This document shows, in pieces, positions 38,369-48,185 of a stretch of 64,000 bases of DNA. The notes under the pieces are model-generated. The model was given only the letters and a program-made list of their open reading frames with translations, did not search any database and had not been told where the DNA came from. Source of the stretch: Acinetobacter brisouii CIP 110357 (GTDB lineage: Bacteria > Pseudomonadota > Gammaproteobacteria > Pseudomonadales > Moraxellaceae); the NCBI RefSeq assembly GCF_000488275.1, contig NZ_KI530762.1, positions 887,536-951,535 of the forward strand. Reading direction: 5' to 3'. Every line of letters begins with the position of its first letter. The stretch's first letter is position 1. A program made the translations under genes and the position numbers.

Positions 38369-39484
38369 ATGCAAGAACAAACACATGGGCAAAACAAATT
38401 TTTGATTGATGCAGAGATTGGTGATGATGATGTCACTTTGCCAAGTTTACCTGCTGTTGAAGTTCCAATTGTAGAAAAAAAAGCTGAGCAAGTTGTAAAT
38501 TTAACTCAAAGTTCAGCACCCGAAGTGACTGAAACTGACGTACAAGAAAAGCCTAAAACAGGTGGTTTCTTTAGTCGTATGAAAGAAGGCTTAACCAAAA
38601 CTCGGAAAAATTTTACCGATGGTATGGTGAATATTCTGATTGGCGGTAAAGAAATTGATGATGAACTTTTAGAAGAAGTTGAAGAGCAATTATTGATTGC
38701 GGATATTGGTGTTGAAGCAACTAAAACCATTATTGCAAATTTAACTGAACGTACTGCACGTGGTGACCTCATTTATTCTCACGCTTTATATAAGGCGCTT
38801 CAGGAAGAGCTGGTTGCACTTTTAGCACCGCGTGTAAAACCGTTGCATATCGATACCAATAAGCGCCCGTTTGTCATTCTAATGGTTGGGGTAAATGGTG
38901 TAGGAAAAACCACCACCATTGGAAAATTAGCCAAGCGGTTACAAGGCGAAGGTAAAAAAGTCATGTTGGCTGCAGGTGATACATTCCGTGCGGCTGCAAC
39001 TGAACAATTGCAAATTTGGGGTGAGCGTAACAATATTTCTGTGGTTGCTCAGGGGCATGGTGCAGATAGTGCATCGGTTATTTTTGATGCTTTTGAAAGT
39101 GCGCGTGCTAAAGGGATTGATGTATTGATTGCTGATACGGCAGGGCGTTTACACAATAAAAGCAACTTGATGGAAGAGCTGAAAAAAGTTAAACGTGTCA
39201 TGCAAAAAATTGACGCGACTGCACCACATGAAATTATGCTGGTTGTTGATGCAGGTACTGGACAAAATGCCATTAATCAGGTGCAAGAATTTGATCAGGC
39301 AGTTGGGTTAACAGGAATTACCATTACAAAACTTGATGGTACAGCCAAAGGCGGGGTGCTATTTAATATTGCAAGCCGTACTCATGTGCCAATTCGATTT
39401 ATTGGTGTTGGTGAAAAAATTGATGATTTACGCCCATTTTCGGCTAAATCATTTGTTGCTGCACTCTTTGAAACAGAAAAATAA
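38369..39484 (+). CDS. ftsY: FtsY, signal recognition particle receptor
   Basis: 371 residues. An acidic N-terminal A domain (about 1-60) is followed by the NG GTPase domain. G-motifs: GVNGVGKTTTIGKLA (about residue 173), DTFRAAATEQL, DTAGR and TKLDGTAKGG. FtsY receives ribosome-SRP complexes at the inner membrane and with Ffh delivers nascent membrane proteins to SecYEG. Here ftsE and ftsX do not follow it. It ends at its own hairpin terminator. Confidence 0.97.
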   Translation: MQEQTHGQNKFLIDAEIGDDDVTLPSLPAVEVPIVEKKAEQVVNLTQSSAPEVTETDVQEKPKTGGFFSRMKEGLTKTRKNFTDGMVNILIGGKEIDDELLEEVEEQLLIADIGVEATKTIIANLTERTARGDLIYSHALYKALQEELVALLAPRVKPLHIDTNKRPFVILMVGVNGVGKTTTIGKLAKRLQGEGKKVMLAAGDTFRAAATEQLQIWGERNNISVVAQGHGADSASVIFDAFESARAKGIDVLIADTAGRLHNKSNLMEELKKVKRVMQKIDATAPHEIMLVVDAGTGQNAINQVQEFDQAVGLTGITITKLDGTAKGGVLFNIASRTHVPIRFIGVGEKIDDLRPFSAKSFVAALFETEK

Positions 39485-39559
39485 AAGCTATACGGAGCGA
39501 CTCTGTTTGACGCTTTATTTATGATTTGCGTTATCAGCGAAGTGACTTCAGCACAGTAG

Positions 39560-39593
39560 AAATCAGGCAATGACAACCGCATTGCCTGATTTT
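39560..39593 (+). terminator. ftsY terminator
   Basis: AAATCAGGCAATG / CATTGCCTGATTT stem, then T. The following stretch to 39883 shows only the small palindrome AACATG-GTT-CATGTT (39702-39716), a possible operator, and no gene. Confidence 0.8.
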
Positions 39594-39883
39594 AATGAAT
39601 TTAAGCCATCATCTTTTTCAATTCGGTTATTTTGAATATTTTCCCGTTCATAACGATGAACGAAAATCACTAAATTTTATCTTCTTGTCTTGAAATACTT
39701 AAACATGGTTCATGTTGCAGGAATCCACAACGTATAAAAAAATCTCTAATAGCTTGAGATATTCTTCATTTTATTCTAAAAATAGGACACAGTGTTTAGA
39801 TAAGCCTGCTTTTCCCGCAGATATAAAACATTAAAATTACAGTCATTGCATTTTATAAAATTCTGAGAATCAGGAGTTACAGC

Positions 39884-40477
39884 ATGTCTTTTATCGATCA
39901 AATTGAAAAACGCCGTACAATTTATGCAATTGGTAATCAGGTTGCTTTATCAAATACCGAACTTGAAGCATTAATTAAAAAAGCAATTTGTCTTAGCCCA
40001 TCTGCATTTAATTCACAAACATCTCGTGCAGTGATTTTGTTTGATGCGTCACATGTTAAATTCTGGGAAATTGTGCGTGAAACTCTACGTAAAATTGTGC
40101 CAGAAGCAGCATTTGAAGCAACAAATAATAAAATCAGCAGCTTTGCAGCAGGCAAAGGTACGGTTTTGTTTTATGAAGATCAAGATGTGGTGAAAGGTCT
40201 ACAAGAACAGTTTGCTGCTTATGCAGACAATTTCCCTGTTTGGTCTGAACATTCTTCTGGTATTGCTCAATTTGCTGTATGGACTGCATTGGCTGAACAA
40301 GGTGTTGGTGCATCGCTACAGCACTACAACCCAATTATTGATGCTGAAACAGCAGAAACTTTTGCTGTACCTGCGAACTGGAAACTTCGTGCTCAGTTAG
40401 TATTTGGTTCAATTGAAGCACCTGCCGGTGACAAAACTTTTATGGATGACGCAGCACGTTTTAAAGCTTTTAACTAA
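39884..40477 (+). CDS. Nitroreductase family protein
   Basis: 197 residues; FMN-dependent NAD(P)H oxidoreductase fold. The N-terminal RRTIYAIG with nearby SPSAFNSQTSR supplies the flavin phosphate contacts, and the C-terminal WKLRAQLVFGSIEAP is the usual last strand. These enzymes reduce nitroaromatics, quinones or similar electrophiles in the cytoplasm. A clear CAGGAG site precedes the ATG. It is transcribed alone, convergent with the cyd operon. The physiological substrate is unknown. Confidence 0.92.
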   Translation: MSFIDQIEKRRTIYAIGNQVALSNTELEALIKKAICLSPSAFNSQTSRAVILFDASHVKFWEIVRETLRKIVPEAAFEATNNKISSFAAGKGTVLFYEDQDVVKGLQEQFAAYADNFPVWSEHSSGIAQFAVWTALAEQGVGASLQHYNPIIDAETAETFAVPANWKLRAQLVFGSIEAPAGDKTFMDDAARFKAFN

Positions 40478-40482
40478 GTTTT

Positions 40483-40537
40483 AATCTGCGCCAATAAAAA
40501 AACCAGCAAATGCTGGTTTTTTTATTTGGCGCAGATT
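40483..40537. terminator. Long palindromic bidirectional terminator
   Basis: The inner stem ACCAGCA / TGCTGGT with a two-base loop is a classic terminator with T runs on both sides. The pairing goes on outward through the A/T runs to AATCTGCGCC / GGCGCAGATT, giving arms of 26 and 27 bases with a single-base bulge. It closes both the nitroreductase and ybgE transcripts. Confidence 0.92.
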
Positions 40538-40538
40538 T

Positions 40539-40832
40539 TTAACCAAGCCAGAGGTAATAACCAATGGCCATCAGTGGCCATGCGACTACAGGGCTAAATA
40601 ACCATTTCCATAACCACCAACGTGGTATAAAACCCACACCATAAATGAATCCACCTGAAATGCCTAACATGACGAGCATGAGCACACTGTGATTATAGTG
40701 TCCATTTGCATCAAGCATTAAAGAAGGGTAGACCAATAAGATTCCAGCCAAAGGCAATGCCAGCGTAAAAGAAACAATCATCATGAAAATCTCTGCTGCA
40801 CTTTTCTTTGGTGTTGTCATTGCTTCAGCCAT
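40539..40832 (-). CDS. ybgE: Cyd operon protein YbgE
   Basis: 97 residues, exactly the E. coli length, with three membrane segments. The conserved GFIYGVGFIPRWWLWKW segment near residue 61 matches the YbgE pattern (GVGFxP, then a hydrophobic last helix). It is encoded with cytochrome bd in many proteobacteria, although its role is still unclear. The start is four bases after the cydX stop, and the GAGGAA at the end of cydX serves as its ribosome-binding site. Confidence 0.85.
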   Translation of the reverse strand: MAEAMTTPKKSAAEIFMMIVSFTLALPLAGILLVYPSLMLDANGHYNHSVLMLVMLGISGGFIYGVGFIPRWWLWKWLFSPVVAWPLMAIGYYLWLG

Positions 40833-40836
40833 TGTC

Positions 40837-40938
40837 TTATTCCTCGTCTAGATTTTGATGATGTTCAGTGTATAGCGCACTAAGTACACTTGCGAAACAT
40901 GCCATTAAAATTCCGAGAATCCACGCAAAATACCACAT
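40837..40938 (-). CDS. cydX: CydX, small subunit of cytochrome bd
   Basis: 33 residues, too short for most gene finders. It begins MWYFAWILGILMAC, the diagnostic CydX N-terminus that forms its single membrane helix, and ends in a short acidic tail. In E. coli CydX stabilises the haems of CydAB and is needed for full oxidase activity. It lies 14 bases after cydB, with GGAGAATAG before its ATG. Confidence 0.93.
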   Translation of the reverse strand: MWYFAWILGILMACFASVLSALYTEHHQNLDEE

Positions 40939-40952
40939 ATTCTATTCTCCTA

Positions 40953-42098
40953 TTAGTACAGACTATGTGAGTGAGTTTCAATGTGTTTATTGGTAATCAC
41001 GCCCCACATTTTGTAATAACACCATGTGGTATATATTAGGATGATTGGAACGAAAATACACGCTGCAACAGTCATTACACCTAGTGTTTTATGACTTGAA
41101 ACTGCATCCCACATGGTTAAGCTTGAAGTTGGATCAATACTAGATGGAAGCAAGAATGGGAACAAGGCAAAACCTGCAGTTAAAATTGCACCGACAATGC
41201 TTAAACTTGTACCTGTAAAGCTTAGACCTGCTTTATTTGAACCACCACCAACAATCGTTAATAGGCCGCCCAAAATTGCAATAACAGGTGCAACCATAGT
41301 GATTGGATAAGTTGAATAGTTATTCATCCAGCCAGGGTTTGTATTGGTTACAACATGTTTGGTTAGAGGGTTAATTGCAGCATTGGTGTTCAGTGGAGTT
41401 GCTAAGCTATACCCAGGCATGTGACCGAAATACAACCAAGCACCTGCTGCCAAGAAGCATACCAAGAATACGATGCCCATGATTTGAGTTGCTTTTGCAG
41501 AGCGTTGACGTAATACGCCATCGGTACGAAGCATTAACCATGCACCGCCATGCGCTGAAAGCATTGACAAGCTGACAATACCGCACACTAAAGCAAATGG
41601 GTTGAGCAAGGCAAAGAAGCTACCTGTGTATTCAGAACGAAGCGTGTCATCGAAGTGAAATGGTACGCCTTGGAATAAGTTACCAAATGCAACGCCAAAC
41701 ACTAATGCTGGAACCGCACCACCCACACATAAACCCCAGTCCCATGAAGTACGCCATTTGGTATTTTCTAGCTTAGAGCGGTAGTCAAATCCAACAGGGC
41801 GAAGGAAGAGGGCGAATAGAACTAACAATAGCGCCCAGTACATTCCAGAGAAGGCAACGGCATACACCATTGGCCATGCAGCAAATAGAGCACCACCTGC
41901 AGTGATAAACCAAACTTGGTTACCGTCCCAGTGCGGTGCAATCGTATTAATTGCAGCACGGCGTTCGTTATCGGTTTTACCAACAAAAGGCATGATTGCC
42001 ATGGAACCCATGTCAAAACCGTCGGTTAAAGCAAAGCCAATTAATAAGACACCAACAAGAACCCACCAAATGATTTTGAGTAATTCATATTCAATCAT
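40953..42098 (-). CDS. cydB: Cytochrome bd quinol oxidase subunit II
   Basis: 381 residues with about eight or nine membrane segments. It begins [19 protein letters not shown] and carries [11 protein letters not shown] near residue 21, both typical of CydB. It pairs with CydA in the inner membrane to reduce oxygen to water with quinol. The start overlaps the cydA stop (ATGA), so translation is coupled. Confidence 0.96.
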   Translation of the reverse strand: MIEYELLKIIWWVLVGVLLIGFALTDGFDMGSMAIMPFVGKTDNERRAAINTIAPHWDGNQVWFITAGGALFAAWPMVYAVAFSGMYWALLLVLFALFLRPVGFDYRSKLENTKWRTSWDWGLCVGGAVPALVFGVAFGNLFQGVPFHFDDTLRSEYTGSFFALLNPFALVCGIVSLSMLSAHGGAWLMLRTDGVLRQRSAKATQIMGIVFLVCFLAAGAWLYFGHMPGYSLATPLNTNAAINPLTKHVVTNTNPGWMNNYSTYPITMVAPVIAILGGLLTIVGGGSNKAGLSFTGTSLSIVGAILTAGFALFPFLLPSSIDPTSSLTMWDAVSSHKTLGVMTVAACIFVPIILIYTTWCYYKMWGVITNKHIETHSHSLY

Positions 42099-43684
42099 GA
42101 TTGAGCCTCCCCAACAGCAGATTGGTGATGTGTGTCTGATTTTTCAAAATGATATTTGCCAGTATGCAACGAGCTTGGACCAAGGCGAGCAAATTTGATC
42201 ATCAGGTACATTTCTATAATTAATAGAACAGTATAGAAAGCAACCAGTGCAAAGATAGAACCAGCTAGATCTCCTGTACTTAAACTAGAAGCAGACAAGT
42301 GAGTTGGTAATACTTCACCAATTGTCCATGGTTGACGACCACCTTCTGCAACATACCAGCCAGTTTGAGTCGCAATCCAAGGTAATGGCAATGAATATAG
42401 CGCGAATTTAAGTAACCATGGTTTTTGCTCAAAGTTACGTTGTGCTACAGACCATGCTGAAAGAAGGAATAACAGTAGCATTAATGCACCTGATGCAACC
42501 ATCGCACGGAAAGTAAAGAATAAAGCTTTTACATTTGGAATACTGTCTTTTACTGCAGACTTGATTTGGTCATCAGTCGCATTAGTAACATTTGGTGTAT
42601 ATTTTTTAAGAAGTAGGCCATAACCTAAATCTTTTTGGCTGTCTTTAAATGCGCTAAGTAACGCAGGTGTACGATCACCAGCACGAAGTTTTTCAAGCTG
42701 ACCGTATGCGACCATACCATTACGAATACGAGCTTCATGTTCAGTCATGAGATCTTTAATCCCTGTGACTTGTCCTGTCGTAGAACGTGTTGCAATCAGA
42801 CCCAATACATATGGGATTTTGATGGCATAGTCAGTACGCATTTCTTGCTGATTTGGAATACCAAACAGAGTAAAGCTTGCTGGAGCAGGTTCTGTGTTCC
42901 ATTCAGCTTCGATAGCAGCGAGTTTGGTTTTTTGAACGTCACCAATTTCATAGCCTGATTCATCACCAAGTAAGATAACGCAGAATGTTGACGCTAAACC
43001 AAAGATTGCAGCGATTGCGAAAGAACGACGAGCAAATGCTAAATCACGTTTTTTTAGTAAGTAATAGCTTGAAATGGCTAATACAAAGATAGAACCTGTG
43101 ACATAACCAGAAGAAACGGTATGAACAAATTTCACTTGGGCAACAGGGTTAAACAGTAATGCACCAAAATCAGTCAATTCCATACGCATGGTTTCAAAAT
43201 TGAATGCTGCACCAACAGGGTTTTGCATCCAGCCATTCGCAATCAGAATCCAAAGCGCAGATAAGTTAGAGCCAAGAGCAACTAACCAAGTTACACTCAA
43301 GTGTTGAACACGAGAAAGACGTTCCCATCCAAAGAAGAATAAACCAATAAATGTTGATTCGAGGAAGAATGCCATTAAGCCTTCGATCGCCAGTGGTGCA
43401 CCAAAAATGTCACCTACATAGTGCGAATAATATGCCCAGTTTGTACCAAACTGGAACTCCATGGTTAGACCTGTAGTGACGCCTAACGCAAAGTTAATAC
43501 CGAAGAGCTTGCCCCAAAACTTGGTCATATCTTTATAGATTTCTTTGCCAGAAACAACATAAGCTGTTTCCATAATGGCAAGAAGAAAAGACATACCTAA
43601 AGTTAATGGAACAAATAAAAAGTGATATAACGCGGTCATTGCAAATTGCAACCGCGAAAGATCGACCACGCTTTCAGAAATCAT
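42095..43684 (-). CDS. cydA: Cytochrome bd quinol oxidase subunit I
   Basis: 529 residues. It holds the three haems of the bd oxidase and the quinol site. The N-terminal [20 protein letters not shown] includes the haem ligand His21, and [11 protein letters not shown] near residue 185 includes the haem b558 ligand. The start is ATG at 43684; the TTG at 43687 just before it is not needed. The ATG shares one base with the cydP stop (TGATG). Together with the cyo genes at 60204 onward, the cell has both low- and high-affinity oxidases. Confidence 0.97.
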   Translation of the reverse strand: MISESVVDLSRLQFAMTALYHFLFVPLTLGMSFLLAIMETAYVVSGKEIYKDMTKFWGKLFGINFALGVTTGLTMEFQFGTNWAYYSHYVGDIFGAPLAIEGLMAFFLESTFIGLFFFGWERLSRVQHLSVTWLVALGSNLSALWILIANGWMQNPVGAAFNFETMRMELTDFGALLFNPVAQVKFVHTVSSGYVTGSIFVLAISSYYLLKKRDLAFARRSFAIAAIFGLASTFCVILLGDESGYEIGDVQKTKLAAIEAEWNTEPAPASFTLFGIPNQQEMRTDYAIKIPYVLGLIATRSTTGQVTGIKDLMTEHEARIRNGMVAYGQLEKLRAGDRTPALLSAFKDSQKDLGYGLLLKKYTPNVTNATDDQIKSAVKDSIPNVKALFFTFRAMVASGALMLLLFLLSAWSVAQRNFEQKPWLLKFALYSLPLPWIATQTGWYVAEGGRQPWTIGEVLPTHLSASSLSTGDLAGSIFALVAFYTVLLIIEMYLMIKFARLGPSSLHTGKYHFEKSDTHHQSAVGEAQS

Positions 43685-43875
43685 CAACGTGTCTCCTTAA
43701 TTGGGGGTGGACTGCCAGCAATACGCTCGGCAACTTGATTGTCAAAGTTTTTGGGAAAAGTCGGGGAATCAAACCAAATATTTTTGATTAGCATCAGAAG
43801 AGCAAATTTAATCACCAAAATAATGATGATTTCTTTTACTAGCCGTTTATCGAATTTATTCGTTTCTAAGCTCAT
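43684..43875 (-). CDS. cydP: CydP, putative small cytochrome bd subunit
   Basis: 63 residues from ATG at 43875. A basic, acidic N-terminus ([15 protein letters not shown]) leads into one membrane helix (about residues 17-33) ending in WF, then a Pro-rich tail. The pattern fits the small CydP-type proteins encoded before cydA in several beta- and gammaproteobacteria. An upstream in-frame start at 43950 would add a poorly conserved hydrophobic stretch, so I prefer 43875. The stop overlaps the cydA start by one base, which ties it to the operon. Confidence 0.78.
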   Translation of the reverse strand: MSLETNKFDKRLVKEIIIILVIKFALLMLIKNIWFDSPTFPKNFDNQVAERIAGSPPPIKETR

Positions 43876-43972
43876 GTTAATAAGCCTATTAAAATCTCTA
43901 TATTGATTATTATTGAATAAAAAAAATAAAAAATAAACAATAAAAAACAAATATTGATTTGTTTTTATTTAA

Positions 43973-43986
43973 TTGATTAAAATCAA
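43973..43986. promoter_or_regulatory. FNR/ANR-type binding site upstream of cydP-cydABX
   Basis: TTGAT-TAAA-ATCAA is a perfect match to the FNR/ANR consensus TTGATnnnnATCAA. Its centre is about 104 bases before the cydP ATG. A CAATAT -10-like hexamer at 43956-43951 on the minus strand would put the site near -35 to -41, the position for activation. Confidence 0.7.
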
Positions 43987-44298
43987 TAACTTAAAATGTT
44001 GTTTTGGTATAAATTAGTTTATTTTTTAAACTAATAAAATCTGACTAAATTGCTCGTAATTTTACAATTTAAATGTGAGTAAAATAGTCGGGAATAGCAA
44101 ATGAATCTGATTGTTTTAATTGGAATTAAGTTTTTTTAAATTAATTTTTGTATTTTTACATGCATAAAACTTGCCAAATTTATTCATTTTAAGATAATTC
44201 GATATTAATCTAACTTAATAATATTCTAATTATTTATTGGCATAAAAAATTTACTACACTACATTGTAGTGGCTATTTTAAAGTTTTATTTAAATAAT

Positions 44299-44419
44299 AG
44301 GCTTCTTTCATCAGTTTATTGTATTTCTTTTAGGTTACATTGAAATTACTTCAATGCTGAATTTCTCTGTATATATGAGAAATTCAACAAAGATATAAAT
44401 AATCATAAAAAAGAAGCCT
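44299..44419. repeat. MITE-like element 2
   Basis: A 121-bp element with AGGCTTCTTT (44299-44308) and AAAGAAGCCT (44410-44419) as exact 10-bp ends. Inside is a second perfect inverted repeat, TGAATTTCTC / GAGAAATTCA (44358-44386). The first 45 bases match element 3 (47474 on) at 36 of 45 positions. Confidence 0.65.
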
Positions 44420-44479
44420 AACCTGAATCGCGATAAATTTTTCTAAACCGTGTGGTATCTATAACCTCAAAAAATTGAA

Positions 44480-44833
44480 TTACTGTTTTGGTCGAGGTGG
44501 GGTGAAAGCGAGGGCACATTTTCCTTTCACTTCGTGGTCATTGATTGTCACCATTTTGGTATGTGGATCACTTTGGCAAGCATCATACAGCTCATTTTCA
44601 TTGCCCTGAATCATCTTGCTGTGCATTGGAATAAATTGGGTTTCGCAAGTCCCATTCCATAAAATTCCTCTTGCTGCAAATGAAACAGCATCACCTGCAT
44701 GTTTGCCTTTACAGACGTGTTGTATGGTTTGTGTGTTATAGATTTTTTGAACTTTGTCATTGGCTTGAGCGAGAGACATATAGCCCAATGACAAGCCTAA
44801 ACACACTGCGGTTGCGAAGACATTTTTATTCAT
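44480..44833 (-). CDS. Uncharacterised exported protein
   Basis: 117 residues. It has a clear signal peptide (MNKN, hydrophobic core, AQA-ND cleavage near residue 24), so it is periplasmic or secreted. The mature part has four Cys (in HVCKG, GTCET, DACQS, GKCAL), spaced as for two disulphides. No family recognised. GGAAGATCAAC precedes the ATG. It stands alone. Confidence 0.75.
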   Translation of the reverse strand: MNKNVFATAVCLGLSLGYMSLAQANDKVQKIYNTQTIQHVCKGKHAGDAVSFAARGILWNGTCETQFIPMHSKMIQGNENELYDACQSDPHTKMVTINDHEVKGKCALAFTPPRPKQ

Positions 44834-45051
44834 ATGTTGATCTTCCTTCGATAATTGATATTGTTTTAAAGCCGATTATTAGTATAAAAAATAATCAATT
44901 TTTGTCTTTGTTTATTTCGTAACAAGATGCATAAGTTTGTGAACATTTCTGATAAATGTACAAGCATTACAACCCTTGTGTATGCCTATTGCTATATAGC
45001 ATTGTGATCGTGGGTAAAAGCATAAGTTTTTGGTATTTTTTTCCTGTTTTT

Positions 45052-45060
45052 TGCTATAAT
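45052..45060 (+). promoter_or_regulatory. Extended -10 promoter of mnmG
   Basis: TGC-TATAAT, a perfect -10 with the extended TGn motif, 34 bases before the mnmG start; no strong -35 is needed or seen. Confidence 0.6.
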
Positions 45061-45094
45061 GTTCTGTCTTTTTTTTAGTTCTGACACAAAGATT

Positions 45095-46975
45095 ATGCAT
45101 TATCCTAAAGTTTACGATGTCATCGTTATTGGTGGTGGTCATGCTGGTACAGAGGCAGCGCTTGCTGCTGCACGTATGGGGAGACAGACATTACTATTAA
45201 CTCATAATATTGAGACTTTAGGGCAGATGAGCTGTAATCCTGCAATTGGTGGGATCGGTAAGTCGCATTTAGTGCGCGAAATTGATGCACTTGGTGGTGC
45301 AATGGCACTGGCTGCCGATAAGGGTGGTATTCAATTTCGTATCCTGAATTCACGTAAAGGGGCTGCTGTTCGTGCTACCCGTGCGCAAGCTGACCGTGTT
45401 CGCTATAAAGCTGCGATTCGTGAAACGTTGGAAAATCAAGCCAATTTGGATATTTTTCAGCAAGCTGCTGATGACCTGATTGTCGATGGCGATACCGTCA
45501 AAGGCGTTGTGACCCAAATGGGCATTCGTTTTGATGCAAAAACCGTTGTATTAACCACAGGTACATTCTTGGGTGGTGTGATCCACGTTGGATTAGAAAA
45601 ATCGAGTGGTGGTCGTGCAGGTGATCCACCATCTATTGCACTGGCACATCGTTTACGTGAATTAAAATTACCCGTTGGACGTTTAAAAACAGGCACACCG
45701 CCTCGTATTGATGCACGCAGTGTCGATTTTTCTGTGATGACGCCACAGCCAGGTGATTTTCCATCGCCAGTGATGTCATTTATGGGTGATGCCTCCATGC
45801 ACCCAGAGCAAGTGAATTGTTATATTACGCATACCAATGAAAAAACCCATGACATTATTCGGGGTGGTCTAGACCGTTCACCTATGTATACAGGTGTGAT
45901 TGAAGGCGTAGGTCCACGTTATTGTCCATCGATTGAAGATAAGATTCATCGCTTTGCCGATAAAGATTCGCATCAGGTCTTTTTAGAGCCTGAAGGCTTG
46001 GATACCCATGAGCTCTATCCAAACGGAATTTCGACTTCTCTACCATTTGATGTGCAGTTTGCGTTAGTACGTTCTATTCGTGGTATGGAAAATGCGCACA
46101 TTTTGCGCCCTGGTTATGCGATTGAATATGATTACTTCAATCCGCAAGGTTTGAAATTTACCCTTGAAACGAAAGCGATTAATGGTCTGTATTTCGCAGG
46201 TCAAATCAATGGTACGACAGGTTATGAGGAAGCGGGTGCTCAAGGTTTACTTGCAGGCTTAAATGCTGCTCGTCGTGCATGGGAACAAGAAGAGTGGACA
46301 CCAAAACGTGATCAAGCATATATGGGCGTATTGGTTGACGATTTAATTACGTTAGGAACCAAAGAACCCTACCGCATGTTTACCTCTCGTGCCGAATATC
46401 GCTTGATGTTACGTGAAGACAATGCCGACCAGCGTTTAACTGCTATTGGTCGTGAGCTTGGCTTGGTGGATGACACACGTTGGGCTGCTTACTGTGAAAA
46501 AATGGAAGCAGTTGAGCAAGAAACCTCACGCTTACAACATTTGTGGGCTGCACCAAATAACCTGATGGGTAAAAAATTCGTTGAAATGACAGGTGCAGAT
46601 CTAAGTAAAGAATGTAGCGCGATTGATCTGTTGAAACGTCCGAATATCAGCTTTGAGCAAATTGCAGAATTAACGGGTTCTGAAGTATCGCAACAAGTTG
46701 GTGAGCAAATTGAAATTGCAGTGAAATATGAAGGTTATATCAACCGTCAGCACGAAGATGTCGCTCAGCTAAAACGTTTGGAAGAAACCAAAATTCCAGT
46801 CGATTTCGACTATGATGTGGTGTCTGGTTTGTCGCGTGAAATTACCCAGAAGCTAAAAACTGTTCGCCCAGATACTTTGGCACAAGCAAGTCGTATTCCA
46901 GGTGTCACACCTGCTGCGGTTCAGCTAGTGATGATTACTATCCGTAAAAATAATGCGATGCGTAAATCAGCTTAA
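45095..46975 (+). CDS. mnmG: MnmG (GidA), tRNA wobble-uridine modification enzyme
   Basis: 626 residues. With MnmE it adds the carboxymethylaminomethyl group to U34 of several tRNAs, using FAD, NADH and methylenetetrahydrofolate. The N-terminal [15 protein letters not shown] is the FAD turn; [22 protein letters not shown] and the C-terminal [10 protein letters not shown] are family signatures. ATG at 45095 (MHYPKVYD) matches related proteins; a longer in-frame start at 45059 lies inside the promoter. The gene ends at a strong hairpin. It is not next to rsmG here. Confidence 0.97.
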   Translation: MHYPKVYDVIVIGGGHAGTEAALAAARMGRQTLLLTHNIETLGQMSCNPAIGGIGKSHLVREIDALGGAMALAADKGGIQFRILNSRKGAAVRATRAQADRVRYKAAIRETLENQANLDIFQQAADDLIVDGDTVKGVVTQMGIRFDAKTVVLTTGTFLGGVIHVGLEKSSGGRAGDPPSIALAHRLRELKLPVGRLKTGTPPRIDARSVDFSVMTPQPGDFPSPVMSFMGDASMHPEQVNCYITHTNEKTHDIIRGGLDRSPMYTGVIEGVGPRYCPSIEDKIHRFADKDSHQVFLEPEGLDTHELYPNGISTSLPFDVQFALVRSIRGMENAHILRPGYAIEYDYFNPQGLKFTLETKAINGLYFAGQINGTTGYEEAGAQGLLAGLNAARRAWEQEEWTPKRDQAYMGVLVDDLITLGTKEPYRMFTSRAEYRLMLREDNADQRLTAIGRELGLVDDTRWAAYCEKMEAVEQETSRLQHLWAAPNNLMGKKFVEMTGADLSKECSAIDLLKRPNISFEQIAELTGSEVSQQVGEQIEIAVKYEGYINRQHEDVAQLKRLEETKIPVDFDYDVVSGLSREITQKLKTVRPDTLAQASRIPGVTPAAVQLVMITIRKNNAMRKSA

Positions 46976-46990
46976 TTGAACAAAAATCTA

Positions 46991-47026
46991 AAGCCCAATA
47001 GTTGTCCAAAGCTATTGGGCTTTTTT
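46991..47026 (+). terminator. mnmG terminator
   Basis: AGCCCAATAG / CTATTGGGCT, a perfect 10-bp stem with a 10-base loop and a T-run. Confidence 0.93.
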
Positions 47027-47280
47027 ATGTCCAATAAAAAACTTAGCGTAAAAAGAATTAAGCATTTTCTCTTAGAAGCTCATGCAATCTATTTATTTCT
47101 CATGCTGAATAAATCTTCGTATAGTAAGTACATGGAGTTAACAATGAGAAAAAGCCATGACCTTCAAACATATCCGATACAACCGTGGTGAATTAGCGTG
47201 CTTAAATTTATGTAGTGAGTATTGTCCTTCCTAGATAAAAATAAAGAAAAATAACAATAAGATATATACCAGATCAGACG

Positions 47281-47320
47281 AGCCTATTCTTAGAAATGAG
47301 AAATAGGCTTATTTTTTTAA
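47281..47320 (+). terminator. Orphan terminator-like hairpin
   Basis: AGCCTATT / AATAGGCT stem followed by a run of T. No complete gene ends here, so it may be a leftover of a lost gene or the end of a small RNA. Confidence 0.5.
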
Positions 47321-47473
47321 ATTTATTTTAAATAACCCATTTATTTTTTATGGTATTGAGCATTTTTTAGAGCCAGCACCAATATTGGATGCTTATTTTG
47401 ATTTTGCAAACAGCTATGTTTAGATGTAGCAAGATTCCAATTGTTATCTGCCCCCGATATTGTGTAGCATATT

Positions 47474-47569
47474 AGACTTCTGTCATCAGTTCATTTGACT
47501 TCTTTAAGGCTGCATTGATTTGCTCAGTGAGAAAAATAAAGCGGGTGTATACGATGATGAAATGAGCCT
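47474..47569. repeat. MITE-like element 3 (degenerate)
   Basis: It begins AGACTTCTGTCATCAG and ends in AGCCT, with imperfect terminal inverted repeats (about 11 of 17 positions). The first 45 bases match element 2 at 36 of 45 positions. Confidence 0.55.
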
Positions 47570-47672
47570 ATTTTATTGATAATTCAATTATTATTAGTGG
47601 ACAAAATAGTGATCTTTTCAAAAATAAAGTATGCTTACGATATTAATTTATAAAAATTTTTAAGGTGATTTT

Positions 47673-48185
47673 ATGGGAATGAATATTGCGGGATGCATTG
47701 TCAAAAAAGTCATTACCTCTCAAGATGATTTAGAAGAATTATTTGGAGCCGAGCTAGAATTTCAGGGCGATATTAGTTTTGCTGAAGCCTGTGATTTAGA
47801 ACGTGATGAAAATACGATTGATGTCTATTGTAATGCTGTGGGTTGCCTGATTATTTATCATGCAGGTCAGTCTTATGATGTATCGGATGTGAAAGAGGAT
47901 ATTATTCAGTTTGTTTTATTTTCTTTGGCGAATAGCTATTTTTTTGAGCAATATCATCAAGGTAAATTACAGCGCCGTTATATGATTGTAAATGGTGAAG
48001 TACATGAAGACGAAGGCACAGGCGTCTTGCAAGAAGGTGATGATGTTGAAGTCATTGTGAAACAGCTACTGGATGATTTTTTAGAAGCGCCCATTTCTAA
48101 ACAGTTAGATAAATTAGAACTGCAACGTTACGCCTTTATAGAACAAGATGATGAAGCTGATGTATCAACTAAATTACCTCATTAA
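47673..48185 (+). CDS. Uncharacterised acidic protein
   Basis: 170 residues, strongly acidic (many Asp and Glu, low predicted pI), with no signal peptide. The regular alternation of short strands and acidic helices suggests a compact folded cytoplasmic protein. No family recognised. The last 17 bases overlap the 3' end of the convergent WYL regulator gene. TTTTTAAGGTG before the ATG is a good ribosome-binding site. Confidence 0.75.
   Translation: MGMNIAGCIVKKVITSQDDLEELFGAELEFQGDISFAEACDLERDENTIDVYCNAVGCLIIYHAGQSYDVSDVKEDIIQFVLFSLANSYFFEQYHQGKLQRRYMIVNGEVHEDEGTGVLQEGDDVEVIVKQLLDDFLEAPISKQLDKLELQRYAFIEQDDEADVSTKLPH

Larger units (their letters stand above)
43876..44479. other. AT-rich upstream region of the cyd operon
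   Basis: About 600 bases without a gene. It contains the FNR-type box (43973) and the MITE-like element 2 (44299-44419). The rest is very AT-rich. Confidence 0.6.
47028..47672. other. Gene-poor spacer after mnmG
   Basis: About 645 bases without a convincing gene. A second terminator-like hairpin is at 47281-47320 and the MITE-like element 3 at 47474-47569. Short frames here lack ribosome-binding sites and recognisable sequence. Confidence 0.6.

Noticed and set aside
43684..43950. A longer CydP starting at 43950
   Set aside because: The extra 25 residues are very hydrophobic and AT-driven and lie in the likely promoter/leader; ATG 43875 gives the expected small protein.
46976..47191. A 71-codon frame directly after mnmG
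   Set aside because: It runs through the mnmG terminator hairpin, has no usable start signal and shows no family resemblance.
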